64,000 nt of DNA from Mycobacterium angelicum (GTDB lineage: Bacteria > Actinomycetota > Actinomycetes > Mycobacteriales > Mycobacteriaceae), in assembly GCF_002086155.1 (NCBI RefSeq), contig NZ_MVHE01000005.1, positions 62,001-126,000 of the forward strand. Direction: 5' to 3'. The notes below the pieces were generated by a model, which saw only the letters and a list, made by a program, of their open reading frames with translations, did not search any database and was not told the origin of the DNA. Numbering within the stretch: position 1 is the stretch's first letter; each line of letters begins with the position of its first letter. Of this stretch, positions 54,822-62,537 are shown piece after piece. Made by a program: the position numbers and the translations under genes.

Positions 54822-56898
54822 CGGATTCTCCGCTCGCTGAGTGTTCTTGTGGCGCAGTACCGTTCGGGTCAGTAGGCCACCAGATGCGGTCACCGATCAG
54901 GGCGAACAACGCTGGGATGACCAGGGTGCGCACGACGAAAGTGTCGATCAGGATCCCCAGGCCGACGATGACGCCGAGTTGGGTCATCACGATAAGCGGT
55001 AATACTCCCAATACCCAGAACACGGCCGCCAAAACGATTCCCGCACTGGTGATGACGCCGCCGGTGGCCGAGACCGCGCGGACCATGCCGTCGCGGGCGC
55101 CCCGCCGGGCGCTCTCCTCGCGAGCACGGGTGACCAGGAAGATCGTGTAGTCCACCCCGAGAGCTGCCAGAAACAAGAACGCGAACAGCGGAGTGCTGTT
55201 GTCCAGTGCCGGGAATCCGAAGACGTGCATGCTGGCCCATCCGCCCAGACCCAGCGCGGCCAGGGCCCCCAGGATCGTTGCGGCCAGCAGGATCGGCGGT
55301 GCCAGCGCGGATCGCAGCAGCACATAGAGCACAACCAGGATGACGGCCAGAATCGCCGGGATCAGCAAGTGCCGGTCGTGCGCCGCGACGTCGCGCACGT
55401 CGAGCCCCTGTGCGTCCGGGCCGCCCACCAGCGCTTCGGCGGTTACGCTCTTGGTCGAAAGACGCAGTGCCGCAATGGTATTGAAAGCGCGCTCTGACGA
55501 GGGCGGGGCGTCGATCACCACCGACCACCTGGTCAGTGCGGCCTTGGACTGACCGGCATCGGTGACGGAGACGACGCCGGGGGTGGCGTCGATGGCCTGC
55601 CCTACTTGGTCCCCCGCGGCGGTAGGGGCCACGACCAGTGTCGGGTTGGTCAGGCCGGCCGGGAAATGTGCGGCAACCACATCGAACCCGGAGACCGAGT
55701 CGGCCTTGACCCGGAATTGTTCGGTCTGGGACAAGCCGATGCGCGTGCTCAGCAGGCCGGCGGCCAGTACCAGCAGAATCGTGACGGTGACGGCCGCGAC
55801 CGCGACCGGCCGGCGGGCCACCCGGGTCGCAATGCCGTGCCAGAAGCCCGAATCCGGGGCTGCCCCGTCGTCGGGGCGCGGAATGAAGGGCCAGAACAAT
55901 CGTCGCCCACACAGCGCCAGCAGCGGTGGCAGCATGACCAGCACCGACAGGGCGGCGACGATCAGCCCGCACGCGGCCAGCACGCCCAGGCTGCGGGTGC
56001 TCGGTGTGGCAGCGAACACCAAGGTGAGCAGGGCCAGCACCACGGTGGCATTGCTGGCTGCGATCGCCGGTGCGGCCATCCGCACCGCGCGGCGCAACGC
56101 TTCACGGTGTTCGCTGTGGCGCCGAAGTTCTTGCCGGTAGCGCGAAATCAGCAGCAGTGCATAGTTGGTTCCCGCGCCGAACACCAGCACGCTGGTGATA
56201 CCGGAAGTCGCGCCGTCGAAGCTCAGACCGGTCAGCGACGCCACCAAGGTGCCGACCGACGTCGCAACCCGATCGGCCAACGCAATCACCAACAACGGAA
56301 TCAGCCACAGCACGGGTGAGCGGTAGGTGGCGATCAGCAGCAGCGCCACCACCGACGCCGTCACGGCCAGCAAGGTGACATTGGCGTCGCTGAACGCGTT
56401 GGCGATATCGGCGCCGAATGCCGGTCCACCGGTGACGTGTGCGTGCAGGCCGGGCGGCAGACCGGTGTTCGCGGCGCCGCGCAGCGCGATGACGGCGTCG
56501 CTCAGCGCCAGTCCGGACAGTTCGGCGTTCAGCGCTACCGGCGCGATCGCGGCCTTGCCGTCGGCGGAGACGACAATCGGCGGACCGGGTGCCGGTGCTT
56601 GCGCCTGCATCCGGGCGCGGGCTTGTTCGGTAGCGCTTAGATCCGCACTGTCCAGCGCGCCATTGTCAGCGCGACTGACCACCAGCAGCACCGGAGCCTG
56701 TGCACCGCCGGGAAACTGAGCGGCCAGCGCCTCGACCCTGGCCGAGTCGGAGTCGGCAGGTAGCGACACCGGCGCCTGGCTTGCCGCCGAATTGGCGCCC
56801 ACCAGCATCATGAAAGCGCCGGCCAGTAAGAATGCGCCCAACGTGAGAAGCCATGAGCGCCGGCCCGTCACCCCGGCGGCGAGTCCCGCCCACACCAC
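54814..56898 (-). CDS. MMPL-family transporter (YdfJ-like)
   Basis: 694 aa in the RND/MMPL fold: a first span, a soluble loop (about 40-180), six spans, a second soluble loop and a final set of spans (12 in total). It is shorter than the siderophore and lipid MmpL proteins (about 900-1000 aa). The GALAALGLGGW and RAREESARRGARDGMVRAV stretches are typical of actinobacterial MMPLs. A related MMPL gene is part of the carotenoid operon of Corynebacterium, controlled by a MarR protein, which makes pigment or isoprenoid export possible here. The start is a GTG (56898; 56895 is an alternative) just after an operator-like inverted repeat. Confidence 0.9.
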   Translation of the reverse strand: MVWAGLAAGVTGRRSWLLTLGAFLLAGAFMMLVGANSAASQAPVSLPADSDSARVEALAAQFPGGAQAPVLLVVSRADNGALDSADLSATEQARARMQAQAPAPGPPIVVSADGKAAIAPVALNAELSGLALSDAVIALRGAANTGLPPGLHAHVTGGPAFGADIANAFSDANVTLLAVTASVVALLLIATYRSPVLWLIPLLVIALADRVATSVGTLVASLTGLSFDGATSGITSVLVFGAGTNYALLLISRYRQELRRHSEHREALRRAVRMAAPAIAASNATVVLALLTLVFAATPSTRSLGVLAACGLIVAALSVLVMLPPLLALCGRRLFWPFIPRPDDGAAPDSGFWHGIATRVARRPVAVAAVTVTILLVLAAGLLSTRIGLSQTEQFRVKADSVSGFDVVAAHFPAGLTNPTLVVAPTAAGDQVGQAIDATPGVVSVTDAGQSKAALTRWSVVIDAPPSSERAFNTIAALRLSTKSVTAEALVGGPDAQGLDVRDVAAHDRHLLIPAILAVILVVLYVLLRSALAPPILLAATILGALAALGLGGWASMHVFGFPALDNSTPLFAFLFLAALGVDYTIFLVTRAREESARRGARDGMVRAVSATGGVITSAGIVLAAVFWVLGVLPLIVMTQLGVIVGLGILIDTFVVRTLVIPALFALIGDRIWWPTDPNGTAPQEHSASGESDG

Positions 56899-56907
56899 CC
56901 GCCAAGC

Positions 56908-56940
56908 ATTTCAGTTCCTGAAACATTAATCAACTGAAAT
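56908..56940. promoter_or_regulatory. MarR-type operator before the MMPL gene
   Basis: ATTTCAGTT (56908-56916) and AACTGAAAT (56932-56940) are perfect 9-bp inverted arms with a 15-bp gap; TTTCAG-TTC-CTGAAA nests inside at 56909-56923. It lies only 10 bp before the MMPL start, so it overlaps the promoter. The block's own MarR protein is the natural candidate. Confidence 0.6.
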
Positions 56941-57104
56941 GATGCGCCAATCCGGGTTATGCTTCCGTTGCGGCACCTGGGGATTCGGATGACGGATCCA
57001 GGAGACCCCCGCCGGACAGACTGGCCGCAGCCGGCATTCCGAAGATCGCCGCGCCCTCCGTGAACATTGAATTGAGCTGCGCCAGAGTGTTCGAGCGGAT
57101 GGTT

Positions 57105-57503
57105 CTAGGCATTGCCTTTGAGCGCGGCAACCAACCCGTCGGGGTCGGCGACGGTAACGGTGAGCGCCGAGTGGTCCTTGAAGCCGATCACCCGGTGAAT
57201 CGACGGCACGAAGTGAATGCATACCCCGGCATGGGCGTTGGTGCCGAAGGTGAGCCCGTCGTCGACGAAGGACAGCCGGGGGCCCACGGCTGTCCACCAC
57301 CGATACGGCCCGGTGATATGTGCATCGGCCACGCTGGACAAGGGCGCTTCGACGCGCAATGGTCCATAGCGGGCAATGAACCGCCCGTCGTCGGTCAACC
57401 GCACGCCCTGCTCGCCCGGCCACCGAAACGGCAACCACAACGGAGCCAGGCGGGCGTCATACCGGTAGGGGAAATGCCTGCCTGAGGCGTCTTGAACTGC
57501 CAT
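57105..57503 (-). CDS. Conserved hypothetical in the MarR-MMPL block
   Basis: 132 aa, not recognised. It starts MAVQDASGRHFPYRYDARLAPLWLPFRWPG and is mostly beta strands with a WWTAVGPRLSFVDDGLTFG centre and a KDHSALTVTVADPDGLVAAL end. No signal peptide or membrane span. It looks like a small ligand-binding (PH- or lipocalin-like) fold, which is inference only. The same strand and spacing place it between MarR and MMPL. An AT-rich stretch at 57578-57615 may hold its promoter. Confidence 0.65.
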   Translation of the reverse strand: MAVQDASGRHFPYRYDARLAPLWLPFRWPGEQGVRLTDDGRFIARYGPLRVEAPLSSVADAHITGPYRWWTAVGPRLSFVDDGLTFGTNAHAGVCIHFVPSIHRVIGFKDHSALTVTVADPDGLVAALKGNA

Positions 57504-57577
57504 CGCGCGGCTCCCATCCGTTGTCCTGCTGCCCGTAGCAGGTTACCTGCGTGCGGACCGAAGCCGCGCCGCGCGGT

Positions 57578-57615
57578 CTATTTAAGCAGGTTAAACATTC
57601 AAATTATTATCTAAC
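57578..57615. promoter_or_regulatory. AT-rich candidate promoter/operator
   Basis: This AT-rich island in GC-rich surroundings contains TTTAA-GCAGG-TTAAA (perfect 5-bp arms, 57581-57595) and AAACATT, which also occurs in the operator at 56908. It is the one notable part of the 57504-57823 gap, before the 132-aa protein gene. Confidence 0.4.
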
Positions 57616-57823
57616 GAGCGCCGGCGCGCGAGGCTGGGAACGCGTTAGGCACTTCAGAAAGGAGACGACGCTGGGCCCGGGTTCCTCGGTACCGCGCCGG
57701 GATCCGACCACCGATCCCGCGCCATCGACAACCCGGCCCATGAGCGACACAATCGAATCAAGCAGGTGTGGGGTGCGGCGCGGACTTGATCGACAGCGTT
57801 TGCTGTCGGGGGTGGGGCCGGTG

Positions 57824-58405
57824 CTACCCGGGTGAGCTCTGCCGCCGTCGCGCCCGCGCCCCGTTCGTTGAACGCTTGGCGCCGTCGCTTAGCAGTTGGT
57901 CTTCGAACGTTCCCATCGCCTCGATCATCGCCAGGAACACCCGGTGAGCGGCGACGAGGTCCTTATCGGATAGATCGGCCAGGGCCGCGCTGAGATGGCC
58001 GCCCAACGGCCTGAAGAACCTGTGCGCCAGCGTCATACCGCTATTTTCGTAACGCAGCAGCCACTTGCGGCGATCGTCCGGGTCAGGCTCGCGACGGATG
58101 TGGCCCGCTTCGATCATCCGGTCCACGAGGTAGGTGATCGCCGCTGGTGAGACGTCCATCCGCTGTCGCAGCTGAGCCAAAGTCAACGGTTCGCCCGCGG
58201 TCTCACCCACCATGATGTGCAGCAGGGCGTGAAAGTCGTTGCTGCTTACCTCGTTGAGACGCGCGTAGTGCCGGCCAACGCGATCCGACTGTGCGGTGAT
58301 TGCGCGTATATCGGCCGACAGCTGCCGTTCCAGCTCCGCCCGGCTGGGCGCTGGATTGTTAGCGCGGCGCTTGGTCACCTTTGGCGCATCCTTCATCAGA
58401 AGCAC
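57824..58405 (-). CDS. MarR-family regulator
   Basis: 193 aa. The winged helix runs about 70-125 with LTLAQLRQRMDVSPAAITYLVDRMIEAGHIRREPDPDDRR, the family's recognition helix and wing. The basic tails at both ends are longer than usual. It heads the block MarR, 132-aa protein, MMPL, TspO, photolyase, all on the minus strand, and likely controls them through the inverted repeats at 56908 and 57578. In Corynebacterium the MarR-type CrtR controls a carotenoid-MMPL operon and senses geranylgeranyl diphosphate; whether this one does is untested. Confidence 0.9.
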   Translation of the reverse strand: MLLMKDAPKVTKRRANNPAPSRAELERQLSADIRAITAQSDRVGRHYARLNEVSSNDFHALLHIMVGETAGEPLTLAQLRQRMDVSPAAITYLVDRMIEAGHIRREPDPDDRRKWLLRYENSGMTLAHRFFRPLGGHLSAALADLSDKDLVAAHRVFLAMIEAMGTFEDQLLSDGAKRSTNGARARRRQSSPG

Positions 58406-58432
58406 CAGCCTATCGGCGCATCGATGACGGTC

Positions 58433-58696
58433 CTAATGCCACCGGCCCGGTGTTGGAGGCAAGGCCGGCCAAACGTCGCCACGCCAGCAGGATCCACGAG
58501 ACGGCGGCGGCAAAAGCAAGCGTTTGTGCGGTACAGATTCGGTTGGCCGGAAGGCACAGCCGGTGAGCTGATGGAAGCTGTAGAGATGGCTGCGCGCCCG
58601 CTCGATGGTTTCCAGCGCCTCGGAGATTTTTCCGGTTGCTTGCACTGGGCCTTCGCCGACGCCGTCGGGGCGGCGACGAGCGAGATATTTGAGCAA
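58433..58696 (-). pseudogene. Possible remnant of a mycobacterial conserved protein
   Basis: 87 codons read on the minus strand. Residues about 18-46 (KISEALETIERARSHLY and SFHQLTG) look like a conserved mycobacterial helical protein. After HQLTG the frame reads random-looking, arginine/proline-rich residues to a stop, and neither other frame restores a sensible ending. So this is probably a frameshifted or truncated gene. It lies between MarR and the 58790 gene, in the 58406-58789 gap. Confidence 0.35.
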
Positions 58697-58789
58697 ATTC
58701 GGTGCGACAGCTCGGCTCGGGAGCGGCCCAGCGGAGCAACGTTGCTACACAGTGGGTTTCATTCGCTCGTCTGCGGGAACACGCCGCAC

Positions 58790-59470
58790 GTGAACGTTTC
58801 CAACCTCGTCACCCTGCCGTTTCAATGGGGAGCCGCGATCCGGGGAAAGCGGTTCTTCCACCCGCTGGGCGTGCTGGCGCAAGGATCGATCGAGCGCGTT
58901 GCCCCTTATTACCAGGGATTACCCGTCCCCACCTCCGACGTCGTCGCCCGTCTTTCGAAAGCCGTCGGCACACCTGGCCCCATACCCGACGCGATGGGCC
59001 TAGCCCTCCGGGTGCCGGGTCTCGACCACGCGACCAAGCCGTGGGACATGTTGCTGGTTTCGGCGGCCTCGGGTGCGATCGGTCGCGTCCTGGCGCTTCG
59101 GCCGGTGGGTTCGTGGACGTCGCAGACCATGACCACGCTCATGCCGCTGCAGTACCACGGCAAACGCTGGTGGCTGCGGGCGCGCATCACCACACCCGTC
59201 GACGGCCCCGGCTTGTCGCTGGCTGCGGTTCGCGACCGCATCGAGGACGGCGGGATCGAAATGGAAATCGACCAAGCCTGCGGCACCGGGCATTTCGAGC
59301 CGCTTGCTCATGTCAAGTTGACGAAGGTCGCCTCGCCCGGGCTCGATGACGACGTGTCTTTCGACCCGGTCCTCAACACCCCGCCGGGCGTCAGCCTGTA
59401 TCCGGATTGGCTGGCCGGCTTACGCAAGCGCGCCTACGCACAGAGCCGGGACGGCAGGGACCAGCGCTAG
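58790..59470 (+). CDS. Uncharacterised mycobacterial protein
   Basis: 226 aa from a GTG. I do not recognise a characterised family. Stretches such as NLVTLPFQWGAAIRGKRFFHP, PDAMGLALRVPG and WDMLLVSAASG look like conserved, ordered domains, and the WWLRARITTPVDG strand suggests a beta-rich fold. No signal peptide or membrane span. Longer in-frame readings to 58217 run through the antisense remnant and the MarR promoter and are rejected. The transcript ends in a strong bidirectional hairpin at 59474. Confidence 0.7.
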   Translation: MNVSNLVTLPFQWGAAIRGKRFFHPLGVLAQGSIERVAPYYQGLPVPTSDVVARLSKAVGTPGPIPDAMGLALRVPGLDHATKPWDMLLVSAASGAIGRVLALRPVGSWTSQTMTTLMPLQYHGKRWWLRARITTPVDGPGLSLAAVRDRIEDGGIEMEIDQACGTGHFEPLAHVKLTKVASPGLDDDVSFDPVLNTPPGVSLYPDWLAGLRKRAYAQSRDGRDQR

Positions 59471-59473
59471 GGA

Positions 59474-59512
59474 CGCAGTGGGCCCGACCGATTGCCGGCC
59501 GGGCCCACTGCG
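59474..59512. terminator. Bidirectional hairpin terminator
   Basis: CGCAGTGGGCCCG (59474-59486) and CGGGCCCACTGCG (59500-59512) are perfect 13-bp arms with a 13-base loop. It lies exactly between the convergent ends of the 58790 gene and the CsbD-like gene, the place for a shared terminator. Confidence 0.8.
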
Positions 59513-59520
59513 TTCAATAG

Positions 59521-59754
59521 CTATTGACGCGCCTTCTGGCGTGATTCCGCGGCCTTTGCGGCTCCGCGGGCCGACTCGGCCTCGGCCTCACGCTTAGCGG
59601 CGTTGCGTTGCGCGTCGGCCTTGTCCTGCTGAGCCTTCGCCTCCTGCGCCAACCGCTCGTTGCCGAACACTAAACCGACGACCTGCTTGATCGCACCCTT
59701 GACGCCCTCGACGATGCCGCTGACGGCTTCCAGGGGTCCACTCTTCTGTGCCAT
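59521..59754 (-). CDS. CsbD-like / microaggregate-binding small stress protein
   Basis: 77 aa. The first 35 residues (GPLEAVSGIVEGVKGAIKQVVG) resemble the start of CsbD-like and mycobacterial microaggregate-binding proteins. The rest is an alanine/lysine/glutamate-rich coil (EAKAQQDKADAQRNAAKREAEAESARGAAKAAE). Such proteins are abundant in stress and stationary phase. A GGAAGG site precedes the ATG, and a SigF-like promoter lies further upstream, which fits the general-stress pattern. Confidence 0.75.
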   Translation of the reverse strand: MAQKSGPLEAVSGIVEGVKGAIKQVVGLVFGNERLAQEAKAQQDKADAQRNAAKREAEAESARGAAKAAESRQKARQ

Positions 59755-59810
59755 GTCTGCCTTCCGTTGCTTATTGGCAATACGGCGGAATTGTCCGCCC
59801 AGCTATCTCA

Positions 59811-59837
59811 ATTCCCAATGCGCGTCCACCGGAAACC
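59811..59837 (-). promoter_or_regulatory. SigF-like promoter of the CsbD-like gene
   Basis: On the minus strand GGTTT (59833-59837), a 16-bp spacer and GGGAAT (59811-59816) match the mycobacterial SigF pattern GGTTT-N16-GGGTAT with one mismatch. The -10 lies about 57 bp before the start codon. Confidence 0.55.
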
Positions 59838-59967
59838 TCAGCAGCCCAGCGCATGTGCCCAAAAGCTGCCCGGCAACCGGATGGAACAGCACAGATGCCG
59901 TGTCCAGTGACTGTCGTCTCAGTCGCGCCCGGCTGCCCGAATAAAAATCTGCTAATGGGGTACAGCC

Positions 59968-60192
59968 GTGGCTGTGGATGTGAAGGTGGCGGCTCGGCGA
60001 CTAGGGCGGGCCGAGCGGAAAGTGGTGCGGTTGCAAAGGCGTATCTGGCTTGTTCAGCTCGTGCTGTGGCCGGCCGGAATCGCAGCGGCGACGACGGTAT
60101 TCGTTGGGGCGTGGTTCTTTTGGCGACGTAAGCAGTCGCCAGACGTGCCGGTTCAGCGGGCCGAACCGCCGACCATGTCGGAGACGAACTGA
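59968..60192 (+). CDS. Small single-span membrane protein
   Basis: 74 aa from a GTG. A basic helix (8-26, ARRLGRAERKVVRLQRRIW) leads into one membrane span (about 27-50, LVQLVLWPAGIAAATTVFVGAWFF) and a short polar tail. No family recognised. Its last 40 bp overlap the end of the first STAS gene in convergence. The start is uncertain because no ribosome site is clear. Confidence 0.5.
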   Translation: MAVDVKVAARRLGRAERKVVRLQRRIWLVQLVLWPAGIAAATTVFVGAWFFWRRKQSPDVPVQRAEPPTMSETN

Positions 60193-60617
60193 CGGCGTTC
60201 CCCGAGCGCCTGCTCGATGACCTGCAAAGCTTCAGGGACCGATTCGACGACGCGCATACCGTGGCCGCTCGCGACACGCAGCAGCGGACGCATGGCGATA
60301 CCCGCGACGACGGTGCAGTGCAGCCCAAGCGCTCGATGTTCGCGGTCGAGGGTGAGTAACTCCCAAAACCCCTCAACACCAAGGAAATCCAGACGGCTGA
60401 GATCAAGGATCAGCGGGGCCCTGGAAAGCCGGCGAATCTCCGTCCCGATCCGGGCGGCGTTCGTCGCATCGATTTCTCCGTCACACCGCAGGACGGTGGC
60501 CAAACTGCGCGCGTAGACAAAGACCCGAGCGCCGGCGCAGTCGATTCCGCCGCGGCGACGAGGGCGGTGCTGCTGGTGTTCCGGTGTACCTAAGACATGC
60601 ATTTCGATCGTGCCCAT
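60153..60617 (-). CDS. STAS-domain protein, copy 1
   Basis: 154 aa. The STAS fold (about 30-140) shows YARSLATVLRCDGEIDATNAARIGTEIRR and PLILDLSRLDFLGVEGFWELL; anti-sigma antagonists carry a phosphorylatable Ser or Thr in this D-S/T-x-G region. Here the position reads L-G-V-E-G, so the usual serine is missing. It may bind its partner without being switched by phosphorylation. It is a paralogue of the next STAS gene and shares its upstream element. The start is ambiguous: the shared element lies only 14 bp upstream, so a later start such as the M at 60602 may be used. Confidence 0.82.
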   Translation of the reverse strand: MGTIEMHVLGTPEHQQHRPRRRGGIDCAGARVFVYARSLATVLRCDGEIDATNAARIGTEIRRLSRAPLILDLSRLDFLGVEGFWELLTLDREHRALGLHCTVVAGIAMRPLLRVASGHGMRVVESVPEALQVIEQALGERRQFVSDMVGGSAR

Positions 60618-60630
60618 CAGGCGAGGGGGT

Positions 60631-60654
60631 TATCAGCTGCGGACTCAACCTTGG
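60631..60654 (-). promoter_or_regulatory. Shared upstream element, STAS copy 1
   Basis: This 24-bp stretch matches 61359-61382, upstream of the second STAS gene, at 21 of 24 positions; it has a central CAGCTG and the block ACTCAACCT. Either a common regulator site or a leftover of the duplication. Confidence 0.55.
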
Positions 60655-60801
60655 TGTGAATCCTAGTCCCAGCCGGAAGCGGCAAGCCGGGCGAACGAAA
60701 CGGCCTTCCGCTAGCCCGCGGCTGGGACACCAAGGGGGATAAGGGATTGCGGCTCGGCCACGGTAGGTAACGAGCTGCGAACTCTTCGTTTTATGGCCGA
60801 T

Positions 60802-61290
60802 TCAATCTCCGGCAGCGCGCGTGAGCGGCTCAAGTTGGGGCGGCTTACCCTGCCGCGTCAGCTCGAAGACGAACCGGCGGCGCGCTTGGATGACGTCGTC
60901 GATCAGCTGCAGGGCCTCAGGAACCGAATCGGCAACTGTGAGGCCGTGATCGGTCACAATCCGCAGCAGCTGGCGCATCGCCGGACCGGGGACCACGCTG
61001 CAGTACATCCGGGCTCGCTGGTGCTCGTCGTTGACCGTCAGCAAGGCGCGAAATCCGTCAATAGCAATGAATTTCAGGTGGCTGAAGTCAAGGATCAGCG
61101 GCGTCTTCAACCGCGCGAAACGGCGGATTTCCCGGGCGATGTGCTCGGCGTTGGACGCGTCGATTTCACCATCGACGCGCACCACCGTGGCGATGCTGCG
61201 CGCATATACGTGCACTCGCGCTGGAGCGCAGTCGGCGGCGTAGCGGCAAGGCGATTCTGCCGACGAGTCAGTACTGGGTGAGAAAGTCAT
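60802..61290 (-). CDS. STAS-domain protein, copy 2
   Basis: 162 aa. The STAS fold (about 28-140) aligns with copy 1: YARSIATVVRVDGEIDASNAEHIAREIRR, then PLILDFSHLKFIAIDGFRALL. Here too the phosphorylatable Ser/Thr is replaced (A-I-D-G). So this is an STAS pair lacking the switch residue, possibly acting as constitutive or differently controlled antagonists of an anti-sigma factor, such as a protein like the MEDS-ATPase at 12033. That partner idea is inference. Confidence 0.85.
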   Translation of the reverse strand: MTFSPSTDSSAESPCRYAADCAPARVHVYARSIATVVRVDGEIDASNAEHIAREIRRFARLKTPLILDFSHLKFIAIDGFRALLTVNDEHQRARMYCSVVPGPAMRQLLRIVTDHGLTVADSVPEALQLIDDVIQARRRFVFELTRQGKPPQLEPLTRAAGD

Positions 61291-61358
61291 GTTTGTGGCC
61301 CATCAAAATTTGGTGTGGGCACGAGAGTGACAGCTGTCGTACAACCGCTCCCGCGACT

Positions 61359-61382
61359 ATCAGCTGTGAACTCAACCTAGGA
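61359..61382 (-). promoter_or_regulatory. Shared upstream element, STAS copy 2
   Basis: Same 24-bp element as at 60631-60654 (21 of 24 identical), here about 69 bp before the start codon. The rest of the 61291-61742 gap shows nothing else I can support. Confidence 0.55.
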
Positions 61383-61742
61383 AGGAGCGTAGTCCCCGAC
61401 GGTGGCGGCGAGAAAGACGCGATGGCCGTCCTGCGGCGCGTTTGTGCGCGACTGAAATAGTAAGGCGCACAGATTGTTTCGACCCCTGCGACTGGCCGCC
61501 CCGGCCGCCGACGCTTCGTTTTCCGGCTCTGCCTCGCCAATACCCTTCGTTCAATGACCTTCGAGGTGCGCGCGCGGATTAACGGACGCCGCGGCGGTTT
61601 TTCGCGATCCCCGCGGCGATTGTTTGAGGGTGCCGGGAAGGGGTAATACCGCTCAAATATGGACGGCACGGGTGCGCCCTGTAATGGCTGGGTGCGAAAT
61701 CGCCATTAAACGCCCATTAAACGCAAGGGACGGTGCGATCAC

Positions 61743-62537
61743 GTGGGAACTGTAAGCCACGCACGCCGTCTTCTACTGGGCCCGGTAATCGCAATTGCGG
61801 CTACCGTCGCATTGGCAACTTTCTGCGCACCGGGACGCGCGCACGCCACCCCCGGCGTCACGGTGTTTCCAGGTATGGAGATTCACCAGGGCAGCACGGT
61901 ATGCGTCATCGGCTTCGTCGAACCGCGGGCGCGGATCGCGTTGACCACCGGCAGGTGTGACGGGGGAGAGGTCGCAACCGACAGCCACCAGAACGTGGTG
62001 GGCAGCGTGATGCTCGCCCGACGGAATATCGCCAGCGAAACGGCCCCGGATGGTTCTATTCCGGGCATTAACTATGAAGTCATCAAGCTGGCGCCCGGCG
62101 TGACTCCCACTCAGATGCTGCCCGCTGGACGTCAATTGCAGTCGACGCCGGGATTGCGCGCTTTGCCGGCCCTCCCGGTGTGTCATTTCGGATTGTCGGC
62201 CGGCCAAACTTGTGGTCGGGTCGACTCGATCAGTAATGGCAGATTTGTCATTAGCGATATGCCCGCCGACAAATTCGGCGGGCCCGTGTACACGCTGACC
62301 GATGACCACCACGCCGTGATCGTCGGCCTGCTCGACGGCGGTTCGGGCGCGTTTCCCGAGGCGGAATCCTGGCAGGACGTCATGAAGCAGCTTTACCTCG
62401 ATATCCGCCCACCCACTTCGCAGCAGTCGCCCTCCGAGGTACGCACCATCGGCTGGATCTCGAGCGAAGGAGGTGACAGGTGCGCAAACGAATCGTCATC
62501 ACTGGTGCCAGTGGCAACCTCGGCACGGCGCTGCTGA
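61743..62537 (+). CDS. Secreted trypsin-fold protein with lost catalytic residues
   Basis: 264 aa from a GTG. The signal peptide ends near AHAT (about 36). The mature part resembles the secreted chymotrypsin-fold protein Rv1815 of M. tuberculosis: VFPGMEIHQGSTVCVIGFV, the LPVCHFGLSAGQTCGRVDSISNG disulphide region, and a final GGPVYTL strand. Family proteases have T-A-G-H-C and G-D-S-G-G-P; this one reads TTGRC and DKFGGP. The catalytic His and Ser are therefore gone. It is probably a binding protein or an inactive remnant. Its last 58 bp overlap the epimerase gene start. Confidence 0.82.
   Translation: MGTVSHARRLLLGPVIAIAATVALATFCAPGRAHATPGVTVFPGMEIHQGSTVCVIGFVEPRARIALTTGRCDGGEVATDSHQNVVGSVMLARRNIASETAPDGSIPGINYEVIKLAPGVTPTQMLPAGRQLQSTPGLRALPALPVCHFGLSAGQTCGRVDSISNGRFVISDMPADKFGGPVYTLTDDHHAVIVGLLDGGSGAFPEAESWQDVMKQLYLDIRPPTSQQSPSEVRTIGWISSEGGDRCANESSSLVPVATSARRC

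Noticed and set aside
61268..61669. 133-codon open frame in the gap before the secreted protein gene
   Set aside because: Arginine-rich, no domain, overlaps the conserved STAS upstream element and has no ribosome site.
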